This document shows, piece after piece, positions 53,728-63,704 of a stretch of 64,000 nt of DNA. The notes beneath the pieces were generated by a model, which saw only the letters and a list, made by a program, of their open reading frames with translations, was not told the DNA's origin and searched no databases. The position numbers were made by a program, and so were the translations under genes. Within the stretch, counting starts at the first letter, position 1. Each line of letters begins with the position of its first letter. The DNA comes from Gammaproteobacteria bacterium (GTDB lineage: Bacteria > Pseudomonadota > Gammaproteobacteria > Steroidobacterales > GCA-2729495), in the NCBI GenBank assembly GCA_030426355.1, contig JAUHYQ010000004.1, positions 310,001 through 374,000 on the forward strand, in the 5' to 3' direction.

Positions 53728-54483
53728 ATGGCATTTCGCATACGCACACTGTCACCCGATGATTCCCCGGACAGCTTTCCGGATCCGGCGGCCGCCGGTA
53801 TCGCGCTGGGTTATCCGGAGGGCCTGGTCGCTGTTGGCGGAGATCTGTCTGCGGATCGCCTGCTAGCTGCATACAGCAGAGGCATCTTTCCGTGGTACAA
53901 CGATGATCAGCCGATACTATGGTGGTCGCCGGATCCCAGGGCTGTCATTAAGCCGGAGAACTTTCATATGTCGCGCAGTTTGCAGCGCGAATTGCGGCGG
54001 CATGCCTGGTATTACTCACTCAATCACGATTTTGCAGCGGTAGTCCGCGGCTGCGCGAAAGGACGGGGCGAACACGGCACCTGGATCACCACGGAAATGG
54101 AAGCTGCCTACAATAATTTGCACCGGCTAGGTTTCGCGCATTCGATTGAAAGCTGGCGCGACGGAAAGCTGGCGGGGGGTGTTTACGGGGTGAGGCTGGG
54201 CAAAATATTCTTTGCCGAATCCATGTATACGATTGCAAGCGGGGGTTCCAAGGTCGCTTTGAGCGCCCTCGTGCAATTGGCCCTCAGCAATGGCATTGAA
54301 CTGATTGATTGTCAGCTGGAATCGCCCCACCTTGTTACCCTCGGCATGCAAACCCTGCTCCGCAGGGACTTTCTGGACGCACTTCCGGCTCTGGTGGATA
54401 GCGCTGCCTCACTCCCGAACTGGCGATTAGAGCAGCAGTCGGCCAGCTCGCTGACCAACCTGCGCAAGCCACGAACTTGCTAA
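53728..54483 (+). CDS. aat: Leucyl/phenylalanyl-tRNA-protein transferase
   Basis: A 251-residue transferase that adds Leu or Phe to N-terminal Lys or Arg, tagging proteins for ClpS-ClpAP. Family landmarks are FPDPAAAGIALGYPEGLVAV, GGDLSADRLLAAYSRGIFPW, ILWWSPDPRAVI and FAESMYTIASGGSKVALSAL. ATG 53728 is preferred over the TTG directly before it. ClpS and ClpA, the downstream partners, are encoded 0.6-3 kb away. Confidence 0.96.
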   Translation: MAFRIRTLSPDDSPDSFPDPAAAGIALGYPEGLVAVGGDLSADRLLAAYSRGIFPWYNDDQPILWWSPDPRAVIKPENFHMSRSLQRELRRHAWYYSLNHDFAAVVRGCAKGRGEHGTWITTEMEAAYNNLHRLGFAHSIESWRDGKLAGGVYGVRLGKIFFAESMYTIASGGSKVALSALVQLALSNGIELIDCQLESPHLVTLGMQTLLRRDFLDALPALVDSAASLPNWRLEQQSASSLTNLRKPRTC

Positions 54484-54542
54484 GGTCGGCATGTTCTTGC
54501 ACAATGCGCCGCCCAAACCTGAGGAATAGCAATTACTGAGCC

Positions 54543-54761
54543 ATGGCAAAGGAAGAAGCCATACAAATGGAAGGCACCGTCGTCGAGACGTTGCCGAACA
54601 CAACGTTCCGAGTCGAACTCGAAAACGGCCACGTGGTGACTGCTCATATCTCGGGAAAGATGCGTAAGCATTACATACGCATCCTGACGGGCGATGCCGT
54701 CACAGTCGAACTGACCCCTTACGACCTTAGCAAAGGTCGTATTATCTACCGCGCTCGCTGA
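54543..54761 (+). CDS. infA: Translation initiation factor IF-1
   Basis: A 72-residue S1/OB-fold protein with the canonical [20 protein letters not shown] start and the [20 protein letters not shown] and [10 protein letters not shown] segments. Length and sequence match IF-1. It ends 20 bp inside the clpA gene on the other strand, so the two transcripts overlap tail to tail. Confidence 0.98.
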   Translation: MAKEEAIQMEGTVVETLPNTTFRVELENGHVVTAHISGKMRKHYIRILTGDAVTVELTPYDLSKGRIIYRAR

Positions 54762-57051
54762 TCGTATCTTTATCGCTGTCAGCGATATGTTCGATCTGCC
54801 TGGTTTCGGGCGTCGCAATCAACTGCAATTCACCCGCGTCGTTGACGACCACAACCACGTGGCCGCCGCCGACCAGATCACCAAACAACAGTTGCTCTGC
54901 AAGCGGCCGCTTGATCTGCTCCTGAATTACCCTTGCCATGGGCCGAGCGCCCATCTTCGGGTCGTAACCCTGATCGGCAATCTTCTGCCGAGCCGCATCA
55001 TCAAGTTCCAGTGTGACGTTGTTGGACTCAAGTTGTGATTCGAGTTCCACCACCAATTTGTCAACTACCCGCAGAATGGAATCGCGCTTCAGCTCTTCGA
55101 ACTGTATGACAGCATCCAGCCGGTTGCGGAACTCAGGCGAGAATAATCGCTCGATCGCGCCGGAACCCTCAGTAGAATGATCCTGCTCGGTAAACCCAAT
55201 GGATGCCCGACTCATTTCACGCGCACCCGCATTAGTGGTCATAACGATAATGACATTGCGAAAATCGGCTTTACGGCCGTTGTTATCGGTCAGGGTGCCA
55301 TGATCCATGACCTGCAACAGCAGGTTAAATACCTCGGGATGCGCTTTTTCAATTTCATCAAGCAACAGAACAGCGTGCGGATTGCGGCTTACAGCTTCGG
55401 TCAGCAGTCCGCCCTGATCAAATCCGACGTAACCCGGAGGCGCGCCGATAAGGCGAGAAACCGTGTGCCGCTCCATGTACTCAGACATATCGAAGCGGAT
55501 GAGCTCAATGCCAAGACAATAGGCCAATTGACGAGTTACTTCTGTTTTACCCACACCAGTCGGCCCGGCAAACAGGAAGGCGCCCACCGGCTTTTCTTCG
55601 TCTCGCAAGCCTGAACGCGCCATTTTGATGGCCGATGACAGCGCATCAATGGCCGGATCCTGCCCGAATATCACCAGTTTGAGATCACGCTCCAGATTCT
55701 TGAGCTGATCCCGGTCAGAGGCAGACACGCTCTTGGCGGGAATTCGAGCTATCCGCGCGACTACCTGCTCAATCTCGGCCACACCGATCACGTTGGGACG
55801 CTCGTTCTCGGGCAACAGACGCACGCTAGCGCCCGCTTCGTCGATCACATCGATGGCCTTATCAGGCAGATGACGCTCATTGATATGCCGGGCAGCCAAC
55901 TCGGCTGCCGCCTGCAATGCTTCATCGCTGTATGAGACAGAGTGATGCTCCTCAAAGCGATCGCGCAGACCCTTAAGGATTTCCACTGTCTCGTCAACCG
56001 ATGGCTCCAGAATGTCTATCTTCTGGAAGCGTCGCGCCAGGGCATGATCCTTCTCGAACACATGGCGGTACTCGCGGTAGGTTGTGGAACCTATGCACCG
56101 CAATTCGCCGTTGGCCAGCACCGGCTTGATCAGATTGGATGCATCCAGCACCCCACCCGATGCGGCACCGGCTCCGATTACGGTGTGAATCTCGTCTATA
56201 AACAACACGCTGCGCGGGTCTTTGGCCAGCTCTGCAAGCACGCCTTTCAAACGCTTCTCAAAATCTCCGCGATACTTGGTGCCGGCCAGCAGGCTGCCCA
56301 TGTCGAGCGCGTAAATTGTCGCGCCACGCAGCACGTCCGGTACTTCACCGTCAACGATGCGTTTAGCCAGGCCTTCGGCCAGCGCGGTTTTGCCTACACC
56401 CGACTCACCGGCAAACAACGGGTTATTTTTGCGGCGACGGCATAGCACCTGAATAGTGCGCTGAATCTCGGCGTCGCGACCGATCAGCGGGTCTATCTTG
56501 CCCGCTGCGGCTTTTTCGTTCAGGTTGGTCGCAAATTGCTCAAGCGGACTTGCCACAGCCTCGGCTTCGAGGTCCGGCGCCGCGTTTTGTTGGCCACCAC
56601 TGCCCGGTGCAGCATCTTCCTGCTTACCGATGCCGTGCGCAACGAAGTTAATAACGTCCAGCCGCGTCACATCTTGTATGCCAAGCAAGTAGACCGCGTG
56701 AGTCTGCTTTTCACCGAACACGGCTACCAATACATTGACGCCCGTAACTTCTTTCTTGCCACCGGACTGAACGTGATAGACCGCGCGTTGTAACACGCGC
56801 TGAAATCCGAGCGTCGGTGCCACTTCCTGCTCACTGTCGTCACTCAGCAGTGGCGTGGTTTCATCAATGTGATCCTGGAGATCCTTGCGCAGGCGCGGAA
56901 GATCAGCACCACAGGATTTCAACACCTCTACCACCGTAGGGATATCCGACAAGGCCAACAGTAAATGCTCTACCGTCATGAATTCATGACGATTATTGCG
57001 GGCTTGCTGGAAAGCCTCGTTCAGACAATATTCGAGTTCTGCGCTCAACAT
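54742..57051 (-). CDS. clpA: ATP-dependent Clp protease ATP-binding subunit ClpA
   Basis: A 769-residue class 1 Clp/HSP100 unfoldase: N-domain (about 1-145; [20 protein letters not shown]), first AAA+ domain with Walker [13 protein letters not shown], and second AAA+ domain with Walker [20 protein letters not shown]. The IGL-type loop for ClpP docking should lie in the second domain near [11 protein letters not shown]. It unfolds N-degron substrates delivered by ClpS. Starts 6 bp after clpS. Confidence 0.97.
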   Translation of the reverse strand: MLSAELEYCLNEAFQQARNNRHEFMTVEHLLLALSDIPTVVEVLKSCGADLPRLRKDLQDHIDETTPLLSDDSEQEVAPTLGFQRVLQRAVYHVQSGGKKEVTGVNVLVAVFGEKQTHAVYLLGIQDVTRLDVINFVAHGIGKQEDAAPGSGGQQNAAPDLEAEAVASPLEQFATNLNEKAAAGKIDPLIGRDAEIQRTIQVLCRRRKNNPLFAGESGVGKTALAEGLAKRIVDGEVPDVLRGATIYALDMGSLLAGTKYRGDFEKRLKGVLAELAKDPRSVLFIDEIHTVIGAGAASGGVLDASNLIKPVLANGELRCIGSTTYREYRHVFEKDHALARRFQKIDILEPSVDETVEILKGLRDRFEEHHSVSYSDEALQAAAELAARHINERHLPDKAIDVIDEAGASVRLLPENERPNVIGVAEIEQVVARIARIPAKSVSASDRDQLKNLERDLKLVIFGQDPAIDALSSAIKMARSGLRDEEKPVGAFLFAGPTGVGKTEVTRQLAYCLGIELIRFDMSEYMERHTVSRLIGAPPGYVGFDQGGLLTEAVSRNPHAVLLLDEIEKAHPEVFNLLLQVMDHGTLTDNNGRKADFRNVIIVMTTNAGAREMSRASIGFTEQDHSTEGSGAIERLFSPEFRNRLDAVIQFEELKRDSILRVVDKLVVELESQLESNNVTLELDDAARQKIADQGYDPKMGARPMARVIQEQIKRPLAEQLLFGDLVGGGHVVVVVNDAGELQLIATPETRQIEHIADSDKDTISERGR

Positions 57052-57057
57052 AACTGG

Positions 57058-57396
57058 CTACACTTCCTCCATGACTGACAGCAGCGGATGCTGGTGCTGC
57101 TGCGCGTAACTACTGACCTGCGCCACCTTGGTCTCGGCTATTTCATAGGTGTATACACCACAACGCGCCTTACCTTTAGTGTGCACCTCCAGCATAATTC
57201 TTGTCGCCCGCTGCCGATCCATACCGAATATCATCTCCAGGACTTCCACGACGAAGTCCATGGGCGTGTAGTCGTCGTTAAGCAGCAATACCTGATACAA
57301 CGGGGGTTTCTTAACTTCCGGCTTCGATTCCTCGACAACCAGATCGCGCCCCAAATCCGGCAGCTCTGGCGAATTTTCCTCGTCTTCAGCTGACAT
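57058..57396 (-). CDS. clpS: ATP-dependent Clp protease adaptor ClpS
   Basis: A 112-residue adaptor with an acidic unstructured N-terminus and the ClpS fold: [40 protein letters not shown] and [15 protein letters not shown]. The hydrophobic pocket residues ([10 protein letters not shown]) bind destabilising N-terminal residues. It starts the clpS-clpA operon, upstream of which is a 346-bp divergent region. Confidence 0.97.
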   Translation of the reverse strand: MSAEDEENSPELPDLGRDLVVEESKPEVKKPPLYQVLLLNDDYTPMDFVVEVLEMIFGMDRQRATRIMLEVHTKGKARCGVYTYEIAETKVAQVSSYAQQHQHPLLSVMEEV

Positions 57397-57742
57397 GGCC
57401 TAAAATCCCTGTGCGGGCCCGAATTCCTCAAATAAGACCCATTTTAACCGCTTTGGCGGCCACTACAGTTACTCTGACCGTAAAAAACGTCTTTTTGTTG
57501 CCCCCCAAGCTGACTTTTTCAGCCCGCCGGAGCTTTATTCTCGCTACGTTGTCGAAGTAATACTGTAATGCTTGTTTAATAGTCTATTTCATCTATTTGC
57601 CAATAAAAGGAAAATACCGCCGCTGCTTGGTCATATTGGGCCGGAGGTTTTATGATGCGTTATGACAAATATGCGCCAAACTATTGAAAACCGGTATTGG
57701 ACACACGCACACATGCTTGAAAAGCTTTAAAGTCTCGTCCCC
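57397..57742. other. Divergent region between clpS and gspC
   Basis: This 346-bp region has no large gene. It must hold promoters for clpS (minus) and the gsp operon (plus). A plus-strand candidate is TTGGTC-17-TTATGA around 57627-57655. It also contains a short ORF with a strong ribosome site (57652-57687). gspC itself starts at a GTG with no ribosome site and an in-frame stop 15 bases upstream. Confidence 0.5.
57652..57687 (+). CDS. Possible leader peptide upstream of gspC (MMRYDKYAPNY)
   Basis: GGAGG (57643-57647) lies four bases before ATG ATG, opening an 11-codon frame that ends at TGA 57685-57687, 55 bp before gspC. The strength of the ribosome site contrasts with gspC, which lacks one. 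It could be a translated leader affecting gspC, or chance. It carries three Tyr codons in eleven. Confidence 0.35.
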   Translation: MMRYDKYAPNY

Positions 57743-58666
57743 GTGGAACTGACTCATAAAATTCAACACCTGCGCGAGCGCTCACCAGAGCAATGGTTAG
57801 CGCTGGCCAATAACGAGCTGCCCGCCGTCACGGCTTGGGTACTGGTGGTATTGATCGCATGGAGTGGCGCGCAATTATTGTGGTCGCTCTTCCCCGGACA
57901 ACCGGAGTTTGACTGGAGCCGCCGCGCAGCATCGGGTGGAACACCGGTAAACAATGCCGATGTCAGCGTAGACTTCCGCGCGATTGCTAACGCTCACCTT
58001 TTTGGCGAAGCTGATGCACAGCCTCCGCCTTCGGCCGCGGTTAAAGCCCCGGAAACGCGCCTCAATCTAAAGCTGCGCGGTACCATTGCCGCCGATGATG
58101 AAACCATTGCGCATGCGATCATCGCGGACGACAGTAACAAGGCAAAAGTCTATTTTGTCGAAGATTCGGTGCCCGGCGGCGCCACTCTCCACGAAGTGCA
58201 CCCCGATCGAGTCATTCTGAATCGCGGCGGCGCGCTTGAAACATTGCGTTTGCCAAAGGAAAGTCAAAACCTCGGTATACAGCGTGCCATTGTCGGCAAC
58301 GACGTAGAGGTAGATGAGCATGGCGGCTCAAGGCGTGACACGCTGCGTGCCGCTGTTGGCTCAAACCCCTCAGCATTTACCGAAATCATTCGCCCGCAAC
58401 CCTTTATGCCTAACGGCGAAATGCGGGGCTACCGTGTTTATCCGGGGCGGGACCGAAAGGCCTTCGCCGCGCTTGGGCTGCGGCCGGGAGACCTGGTAAC
58501 AGAGATCAACGGGCAGTCTTTGAACAATCTGAGCGAGGGCATGGAAATATTTCGGCAGCTTGGTGATGCAACACAAATGACGGTTACTATAGAGCGTAAC
58601 GGATCTCCCCTGGCGCTGACGCTGGACAGCAGCCAGTTTAATAATGCTTCAGGTGCCCGAAGATGA
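57743..58666 (+). CDS. gspC: Type II secretion system inner-membrane protein GspC
   Basis: A 307-residue protein with a cytosolic N-terminus, one membrane helix (about residues 28-48; LPAVTAWVLVVLIAWSGAQL), a homology-region domain around residues 75-165 (AIANAHLFGEA, LNLKLRGTIAAD, ADRVILNRGGALETL-like) and a C-terminal PDZ domain (about 215-300; LRPGDLVTEINGQSLNNLSE). GspC links the inner-membrane platform to the secretin GspD. GTG 57743 is the only available start in frame after the upstream stop. The stop overlaps the gspD start (ATGA). Confidence 0.9.
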   Translation: MELTHKIQHLRERSPEQWLALANNELPAVTAWVLVVLIAWSGAQLLWSLFPGQPEFDWSRRAASGGTPVNNADVSVDFRAIANAHLFGEADAQPPPSAAVKAPETRLNLKLRGTIAADDETIAHAIIADDSNKAKVYFVEDSVPGGATLHEVHPDRVILNRGGALETLRLPKESQNLGIQRAIVGNDVEVDEHGGSRRDTLRAAVGSNPSAFTEIIRPQPFMPNGEMRGYRVYPGRDRKAFAALGLRPGDLVTEINGQSLNNLSEGMEIFRQLGDATQMTVTIERNGSPLALTLDSSQFNNASGARR

Positions 58667-60693
58667 TTTCGACCTTTTGCTCACGGAAAGGAGCACGCAC
58701 TCGACTGCGCACAACACTTGCGGCGCTCGGTGCCTTGTGTCTGCTAGGAACCGCACAAGTGTGGGCGCAAGCCACCATCACACCGAACTATAAAGACGCT
58801 GACCTGCAGCAGGTTATTGAAGCCGTCGGGGCCATTACCGGCAAGAATTTTATTATTGACCCGCGCGTCAAAGCGCAGGTCACCATGGTCTCGTCGACGC
58901 CAATGTCGTCAGAAGCATTCTACGAAGCCTTTTTATCCATACTGCAGGTCTACGGCTATGTCGCCGTGCCTGCCGGCGACGTCATTAAGATTCTGCCGGA
59001 CGCCAATGCACGACAAATGCCCGGCTGGGAAGGCGCAGCAGAAAACAGTCGGCGAGCCGATGACATCATCACGCAAGTCGTGTTAGTCAGGAATGTCGCA
59101 GCAACCCAACTGGTGCCGATACTGCGACCGTTGATTCCGCAATACGGCCATCTTGCGGCACACCCCGGCTCCAACATGCTGATTATTTCCGACCGGGCTG
59201 CCAACGTTGATCGAATTCTGGAAATTGTGCGCCGCATTGATCAATCCGGTGATGATGAATACGAAGTGATTCGCCTGTCGCATGCCTCCGCCGCAGAAAC
59301 GGTGCGCGTGGTCAGCGCCTTGCAGCAAGGCGCCAATGCCGAGGGTGCCAAGGCCATTACGGTGGTTGCAGATGAGCGCACCAACAGCATTTTGATCAGC
59401 GGTGACAAAAATGATCGCCTGCGCCTGCGCGCGCTGGTTGCACATTTAGATACGCCCCTTGAGGATGGAGGCGATACGCAGGTTCGGTATTTGCGCTACG
59501 CAGACTCAGCCGATCTTGCCACCAAACTGGAGAGCCAGTATCGCAGCGGCGGCGAAGGTGCCGCCGCCGGCCCTGCCGCCGGACGGGATATCACCATCTG
59601 GGCCGACGAGCAGACCAATGCGCTGGTAGTAACGGCCCCGCCCAAGGTTATGCGCTCCATGATGGCCGTTATTGACAAGCTCGACATTCGGCGCGCGCAA
59701 GTGCTGGTTGAAGCGATTATTGTGGAAGTGTCAGGCGATGCCACAGATCAGTTGGGCGTTACCTGGGCTGCATTAGGCAACAGTGACATTGTTGGACTGA
59801 CTCGCACAGACATCGGTACCGAAATAGCGGATTTCGCTTCACTGATAGGCTCAGATGGCAGCGCATTGGGATTACCGGACTCCAGTGAATCGCTATTTGG
59901 CATCGGTCGGCTACGGAGCGACGGCAGTGGCTGGGCCGCATTGATTCAGGCGCTGGAATCAGATTCTGACACCAATATTATGGCGACGCCGAATCTAGTC
60001 ACGCTCGACAACGAAGAAGCCGAAATCAATGTCGGTCAGGAAATACCCTTTGTCACGGGCAGCTTTTCCAATACCGGCAGCACTGGCGGGGCTGTTAACC
60101 CCTTTCAGACTGTGCAACGCGAGCAGGTAGGCCTGACGTTGAAGATCACACCGCAAATAAATGAGGGTGATGCGGTATTGCTGAAACTGGAACAGGAAAT
60201 TTCCGGTCTTGCTGCCCAAGGTGATGCCGTCGATCTAGTCACGACCAATCGTACGCTGACCACCTCGGTCATTGTGGAAGACGGTGGCACGCTGGTAATC
60301 GGCGGACTACTGCAAGACAACATGACCGAGCAGGTCCAAAAAGTTCCAATACTGGGCAGTATCCCGTTGCTCGGCCGTCTGTTTAGGTCCGAAAGAGTTC
60401 AGTTAAAGAAAACTAATCTTATGCTGTTTATCAGGCCAACCATTCTGCGCGACAATGTAGCGACTGCTTACGAGACCAACGAAAAATATAGCGCCATTCG
60501 CGAAATGCAGCTGGCTAAAAAGCGGGATCGCGGTCTGTTTTTCCGCGATATCAATGCGCCGCTGCTGCCCGAGCTTGAGCAGCCCGACGCGTCGGTGCCC
60601 GTCGTTGATTTGAGGCGTTTGGGCCCGGCGGAAGCAGCGGATCAGGATGATATCGACGCTGATGCTGTGACAGAGGCGGCCGATAAGGATTGA
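58663..60693 (+). CDS. gspD: Type II secretion system secretin GspD
   Basis: A 676-residue outer-membrane secretin with signal peptide (ending near QVWAQ). The N0 domain starts [21 protein letters not shown]1-N3 ring domains follow with repeats [19 protein letters not shown] and [20 protein letters not shown]. The secretin core has [34 protein letters not shown] and [20 protein letters not shown]. The C-terminal tail is charged and may hold the pilotin-binding region. It overlaps gspC by 4 bp and gspE by one base. Confidence 0.96.
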   Translation: MISTFCSRKGARTRLRTTLAALGALCLLGTAQVWAQATITPNYKDADLQQVIEAVGAITGKNFIIDPRVKAQVTMVSSTPMSSEAFYEAFLSILQVYGYVAVPAGDVIKILPDANARQMPGWEGAAENSRRADDIITQVVLVRNVAATQLVPILRPLIPQYGHLAAHPGSNMLIISDRAANVDRILEIVRRIDQSGDDEYEVIRLSHASAAETVRVVSALQQGANAEGAKAITVVADERTNSILISGDKNDRLRLRALVAHLDTPLEDGGDTQVRYLRYADSADLATKLESQYRSGGEGAAAGPAAGRDITIWADEQTNALVVTAPPKVMRSMMAVIDKLDIRRAQVLVEAIIVEVSGDATDQLGVTWAALGNSDIVGLTRTDIGTEIADFASLIGSDGSALGLPDSSESLFGIGRLRSDGSGWAALIQALESDSDTNIMATPNLVTLDNEEAEINVGQEIPFVTGSFSNTGSTGGAVNPFQTVQREQVGLTLKITPQINEGDAVLLKLEQEISGLAAQGDAVDLVTTNRTLTTSVIVEDGGTLVIGGLLQDNMTEQVQKVPILGSIPLLGRLFRSERVQLKKTNLMLFIRPTILRDNVATAYETNEKYSAIREMQLAKKRDRGLFFRDINAPLLPELEQPDASVPVVDLRRLGPAEAADQDDIDADAVTEAADKD

Positions 60694-62255
60694 TGGAGAC
60701 TCCGCTGGACAATGTGGGCGATCCCCTGCAGGACGTTGGGCACGATGACATGCCGGTCGTCATGGATCTGCCGGTCATTGAACCTGACGACGACTATTCG
60801 CCGCCGCTTAGTTTCGGTTTTGCCCGCCGACACGGCGTGGTGGTGCATAACACCGATGACGGTGCCCGCACCTGCGTGAGGCGCGGGGCCAACCCGGCAA
60901 TTTTGTCCGAAGTCCGACGTACGCTCGGAAAACCTCTCAAGGTTGAGATCATCGAGCCGGCCGCATTCGAAGCGTTGCTGAGGGCGACCTACGAAGATGA
61001 CGGCAAAAACACCCGGCGTGTAGTGGAAGGTATCGAAGAAGACACCGACCTCATGCAGGTCGCCGAGGACATTCCGGAACCTTCCGATCTGCTGGAGGCA
61101 GACGATGATGCGCCGATTATTCGCCTGATCAATGCCATCCTGACGTCGGCCATTAAGGAACATGCATCGGACATCCATATCGAGCCCTACGAGAACCGGC
61201 TGGTGGTGCGCTTAAGGATTGATGGCATCATGCAGGAAATCCTGAAATCGCGTCGTGCGGTAGCACCGCTGGTGGTATCGCGTATCAAGGTTATGTCCCG
61301 GCTGGACATTGCCGAAAAACGGCTGCCGCAGGATGGTCGTATTTCGTTGCGCATTGCCGGTCGATCGGTGGACGTGCGCGTTTCCACCATTCCGTCCAGC
61401 CACGGTGAACGCGTGGTGATGCGGCTGCTGGACAAGCAAGCCGGGCGCATCAGTCTTGAAGCCCTCGGCATGGATCAGAGCACCCGCGATCAAACGGATG
61501 CCCTCATTCACCGCCCCCACGGAATTATTCTGGTCACGGGTCCGACGGGTTCGGGCAAAACCACGACCCTGTATGCTGCGCTTGAGCGCATCAATGACAA
61601 AACCCGCAACATCATGACGGTGGAAGATCCGATCGAATATTACTTCGATGGCATCGGTCAAACGCAGGTTAACACCAAAGTCGACATGACCTTTGCGCGC
61701 GGACTGCGGGCTATTCTCCGCCAGGATCCCGATGTCGTCATGGTCGGCGAGATTCGCGATCTCGAGACTGCGGAAATCGCCGTGCAAGCCAGCCTTACCG
61801 GTCACCTCGTACTGTCCACTTTGCACACCAATACTGCAGTGGGTGCGGTTACCCGACTGCGCGACATGGGCGTGGAGCCGTTCTTGCTGTCGTCCAGCCT
61901 GATTGGCGTGATTGCGCAGCGGCTGGTGCGCGTGCTGGACGAAAAAACCCGCGTCCCCTGCTCTGCCTCCGAATACGAGTGCGGGCTGCTCGGGGTCGAC
62001 CCGGCCACGCCGCCTAAGATATATCAGGCCAACAGCAAGCTGCCGGGCCAGGGTTATGCCGGGCGCTGCGGCATCTATGAAATGGTAACGGTGGATGAAA
62101 ACATGCGCCGCATGATCCACGACGGCGCTGGCGAACACGAGATGGAAGCCTATGCACGGACGCGCACCCCCAGCATTCGGCAGGTCGGCCTGGATAAAGT
62201 AAAACAAGGCGTGACCACGCTCGAAGAAGTGCTGCGCGTCACTCGCGCTGATTAA
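60693..62255 (+). CDS. gspE: Type II secretion system ATPase GspE
   Basis: A 520-residue assembly ATPase; ATG 60693 overlaps the gspD stop in the sequence TGATG. The N1E/N2E regions are followed by [20 protein letters not shown], Walker [16 protein letters not shown], Asp box [20 protein letters not shown], Walker [20 protein letters not shown] and the His box [18 protein letters not shown]. The tetracysteine zinc domain near residues 415-450 is degenerate: PCSASEYEC is followed by [15 protein letters not shown] rather than paired CxxC motifs. It powers pseudopilus growth. Confidence 0.95.
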   Translation: METPLDNVGDPLQDVGHDDMPVVMDLPVIEPDDDYSPPLSFGFARRHGVVVHNTDDGARTCVRRGANPAILSEVRRTLGKPLKVEIIEPAAFEALLRATYEDDGKNTRRVVEGIEEDTDLMQVAEDIPEPSDLLEADDDAPIIRLINAILTSAIKEHASDIHIEPYENRLVVRLRIDGIMQEILKSRRAVAPLVVSRIKVMSRLDIAEKRLPQDGRISLRIAGRSVDVRVSTIPSSHGERVVMRLLDKQAGRISLEALGMDQSTRDQTDALIHRPHGIILVTGPTGSGKTTTLYAALERINDKTRNIMTVEDPIEYYFDGIGQTQVNTKVDMTFARGLRAILRQDPDVVMVGEIRDLETAEIAVQASLTGHLVLSTLHTNTAVGAVTRLRDMGVEPFLLSSSLIGVIAQRLVRVLDEKTRVPCSASEYECGLLGVDPATPPKIYQANSKLPGQGYAGRCGIYEMVTVDENMRRMIHDGAGEHEMEAYARTRTPSIRQVGLDKVKQGVTTLEEVLRVTRAD

Positions 62256-62276
62256 TAGCCGCGGACGGACAATGTC

Positions 62277-63491
62277 GTGGGAGCATTCGAATACACTGCA
62301 GTTGATAACGCCGGTAAACAGCATAAAGGCGTTCTGGAAGGCGACACAGCCAAGCAAGTACGTCAATTACTGCGTGAAAAGCGTCTCCTGCCGCTCAGCG
62401 TTAACGAGAGCGCGAAACAGGAATCGTCCCGGCAATCATCATTCAGCCTCGGCAGCGGACTGTCTTCAACGGATCTTTCCATACTGACACGTCAGCTGGC
62501 GACTCTGGTGCAATCAGGCATGCCGCTTGAAGAATCGCTGGCTGCGATCGGTGAGCAAAGCGAAAATTCCCGCATGAAAAGCATTGTGCTGGGCGTGCGT
62601 GCACGTGTACGCGAAGGCTTCAGTCTGGCAGACGGTCTGAATGACTTTCCACGGGCCTTTCCGGACATTTACCGCAGCACCGTGGATGCGGGCGAACAGT
62701 CCGGACATCTGGATGCCGTACTGGAACGGCTGGCTGACTACACCGAAAGCCGACAAGAGCTGTCGCAGACGGTGCGTAACGCTATGATCTATCCCGCTGT
62801 GCTGATGGGCTTTTGTCTGCTGATTATTACCCTGATGATGGCCTACGTCGTGCCCAAGGTCGTGGGGGTATTCACTAATACGGGTCAGGAATTGCCGGTA
62901 CCAACTGCGATACTGATCGCAACCAGTGATTTCGTGCAGAACTGGGGCTGGTTACTAGCGATTATGCTGGTTGCGGCAGGATTCGGATTTATGCGACTGC
63001 TTAAAGTACCGGAGCTGCGCAAGCGTTTCGATCAGTTTGTACTGCGTTTGCCCGTGGTGGGCCGGATCGTCAGGGGCATCAACACGGCGCGATTCACGCG
63101 GACGTTCAGCATCATGACCGGCAGTGGCGTGCCCATACTCGAAGGCCTGCGGATTTCCGGCGCTGTGATTACCAGCGCACCGATGCGCGAAGCAGTGGAA
63201 GAAGCCGCATTGCGTATCCGGGAAGGCGCGCCGATCGGCGCTTCACTTGCCAAGAGCCGGCAGTTCCCACCCCTGTGTATTCATCTCATTTCCAGCGGTG
63301 AAGCCAGCGGTGAGCTGGAAAATATGCTCGGTAAAGCCGCAGGGCAGCAAGAACGGGAGATGAACGGGCTGATAAGCACTCTGCTTAATATTCTGGAGCC
63401 CGCAATGATTATCTTTATGGGCATTATTGTGCTCGGCATTGTGGTTGCCCTGCTGCTGCCTATTTTTGAAATGAACAAGCTCGTCCTGTAG
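62277..63491 (+). CDS. gspF: Type II secretion system inner-membrane protein GspF
   Basis: A 404-residue platform protein starting at GTG 62277 with MGAFEYTAVDNAGKQHKGVL, the canonical GspF N-terminus. Two T2SF domains (about 70-195 and 275-395) each hold TLVQSGMPLEESLAAIGEQS-like and IMTGSGVPILEGLRISGAVI motifs, with three membrane helices at about 170-195, 220-245 and 375-400. A 21-bp gap separates it from gspE. gspG does not follow. Confidence 0.95.
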   Translation: MGAFEYTAVDNAGKQHKGVLEGDTAKQVRQLLREKRLLPLSVNESAKQESSRQSSFSLGSGLSSTDLSILTRQLATLVQSGMPLEESLAAIGEQSENSRMKSIVLGVRARVREGFSLADGLNDFPRAFPDIYRSTVDAGEQSGHLDAVLERLADYTESRQELSQTVRNAMIYPAVLMGFCLLIITLMMAYVVPKVVGVFTNTGQELPVPTAILIATSDFVQNWGWLLAIMLVAAGFGFMRLLKVPELRKRFDQFVLRLPVVGRIVRGINTARFTRTFSIMTGSGVPILEGLRISGAVITSAPMREAVEEAALRIREGAPIGASLAKSRQFPPLCIHLISSGEASGELENMLGKAAGQQEREMNGLISTLLNILEPAMIIFMGIIVLGIVVALLLPIFEMNKLVL

Positions 63492-63704
63492 CTTGCTCCG
63501 CCCTATTCACCCCTTCTTTACGCTCTAATTTCTCGCCGGATGGCCGCTGAATAGTGCCCTGCTTCGCAGAATTTGCGATTAGCGTGTGACCCCTGTCACG
63601 TTTCCGGAATTTATGGCGGTTTGCCATCTTGTCACCCTGAAATGCGCGTTCTATAAACGTTTTAACGTGACATAACGACATGGCTTTCAAACAGGAGAGC
63701 TGCC

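Noticed and set aside
61212-62366. 384-codon minus-strand open frame
   Set aside because: Antisense to gspE and the start of gspF; composition is typical of a reverse-strand shadow.
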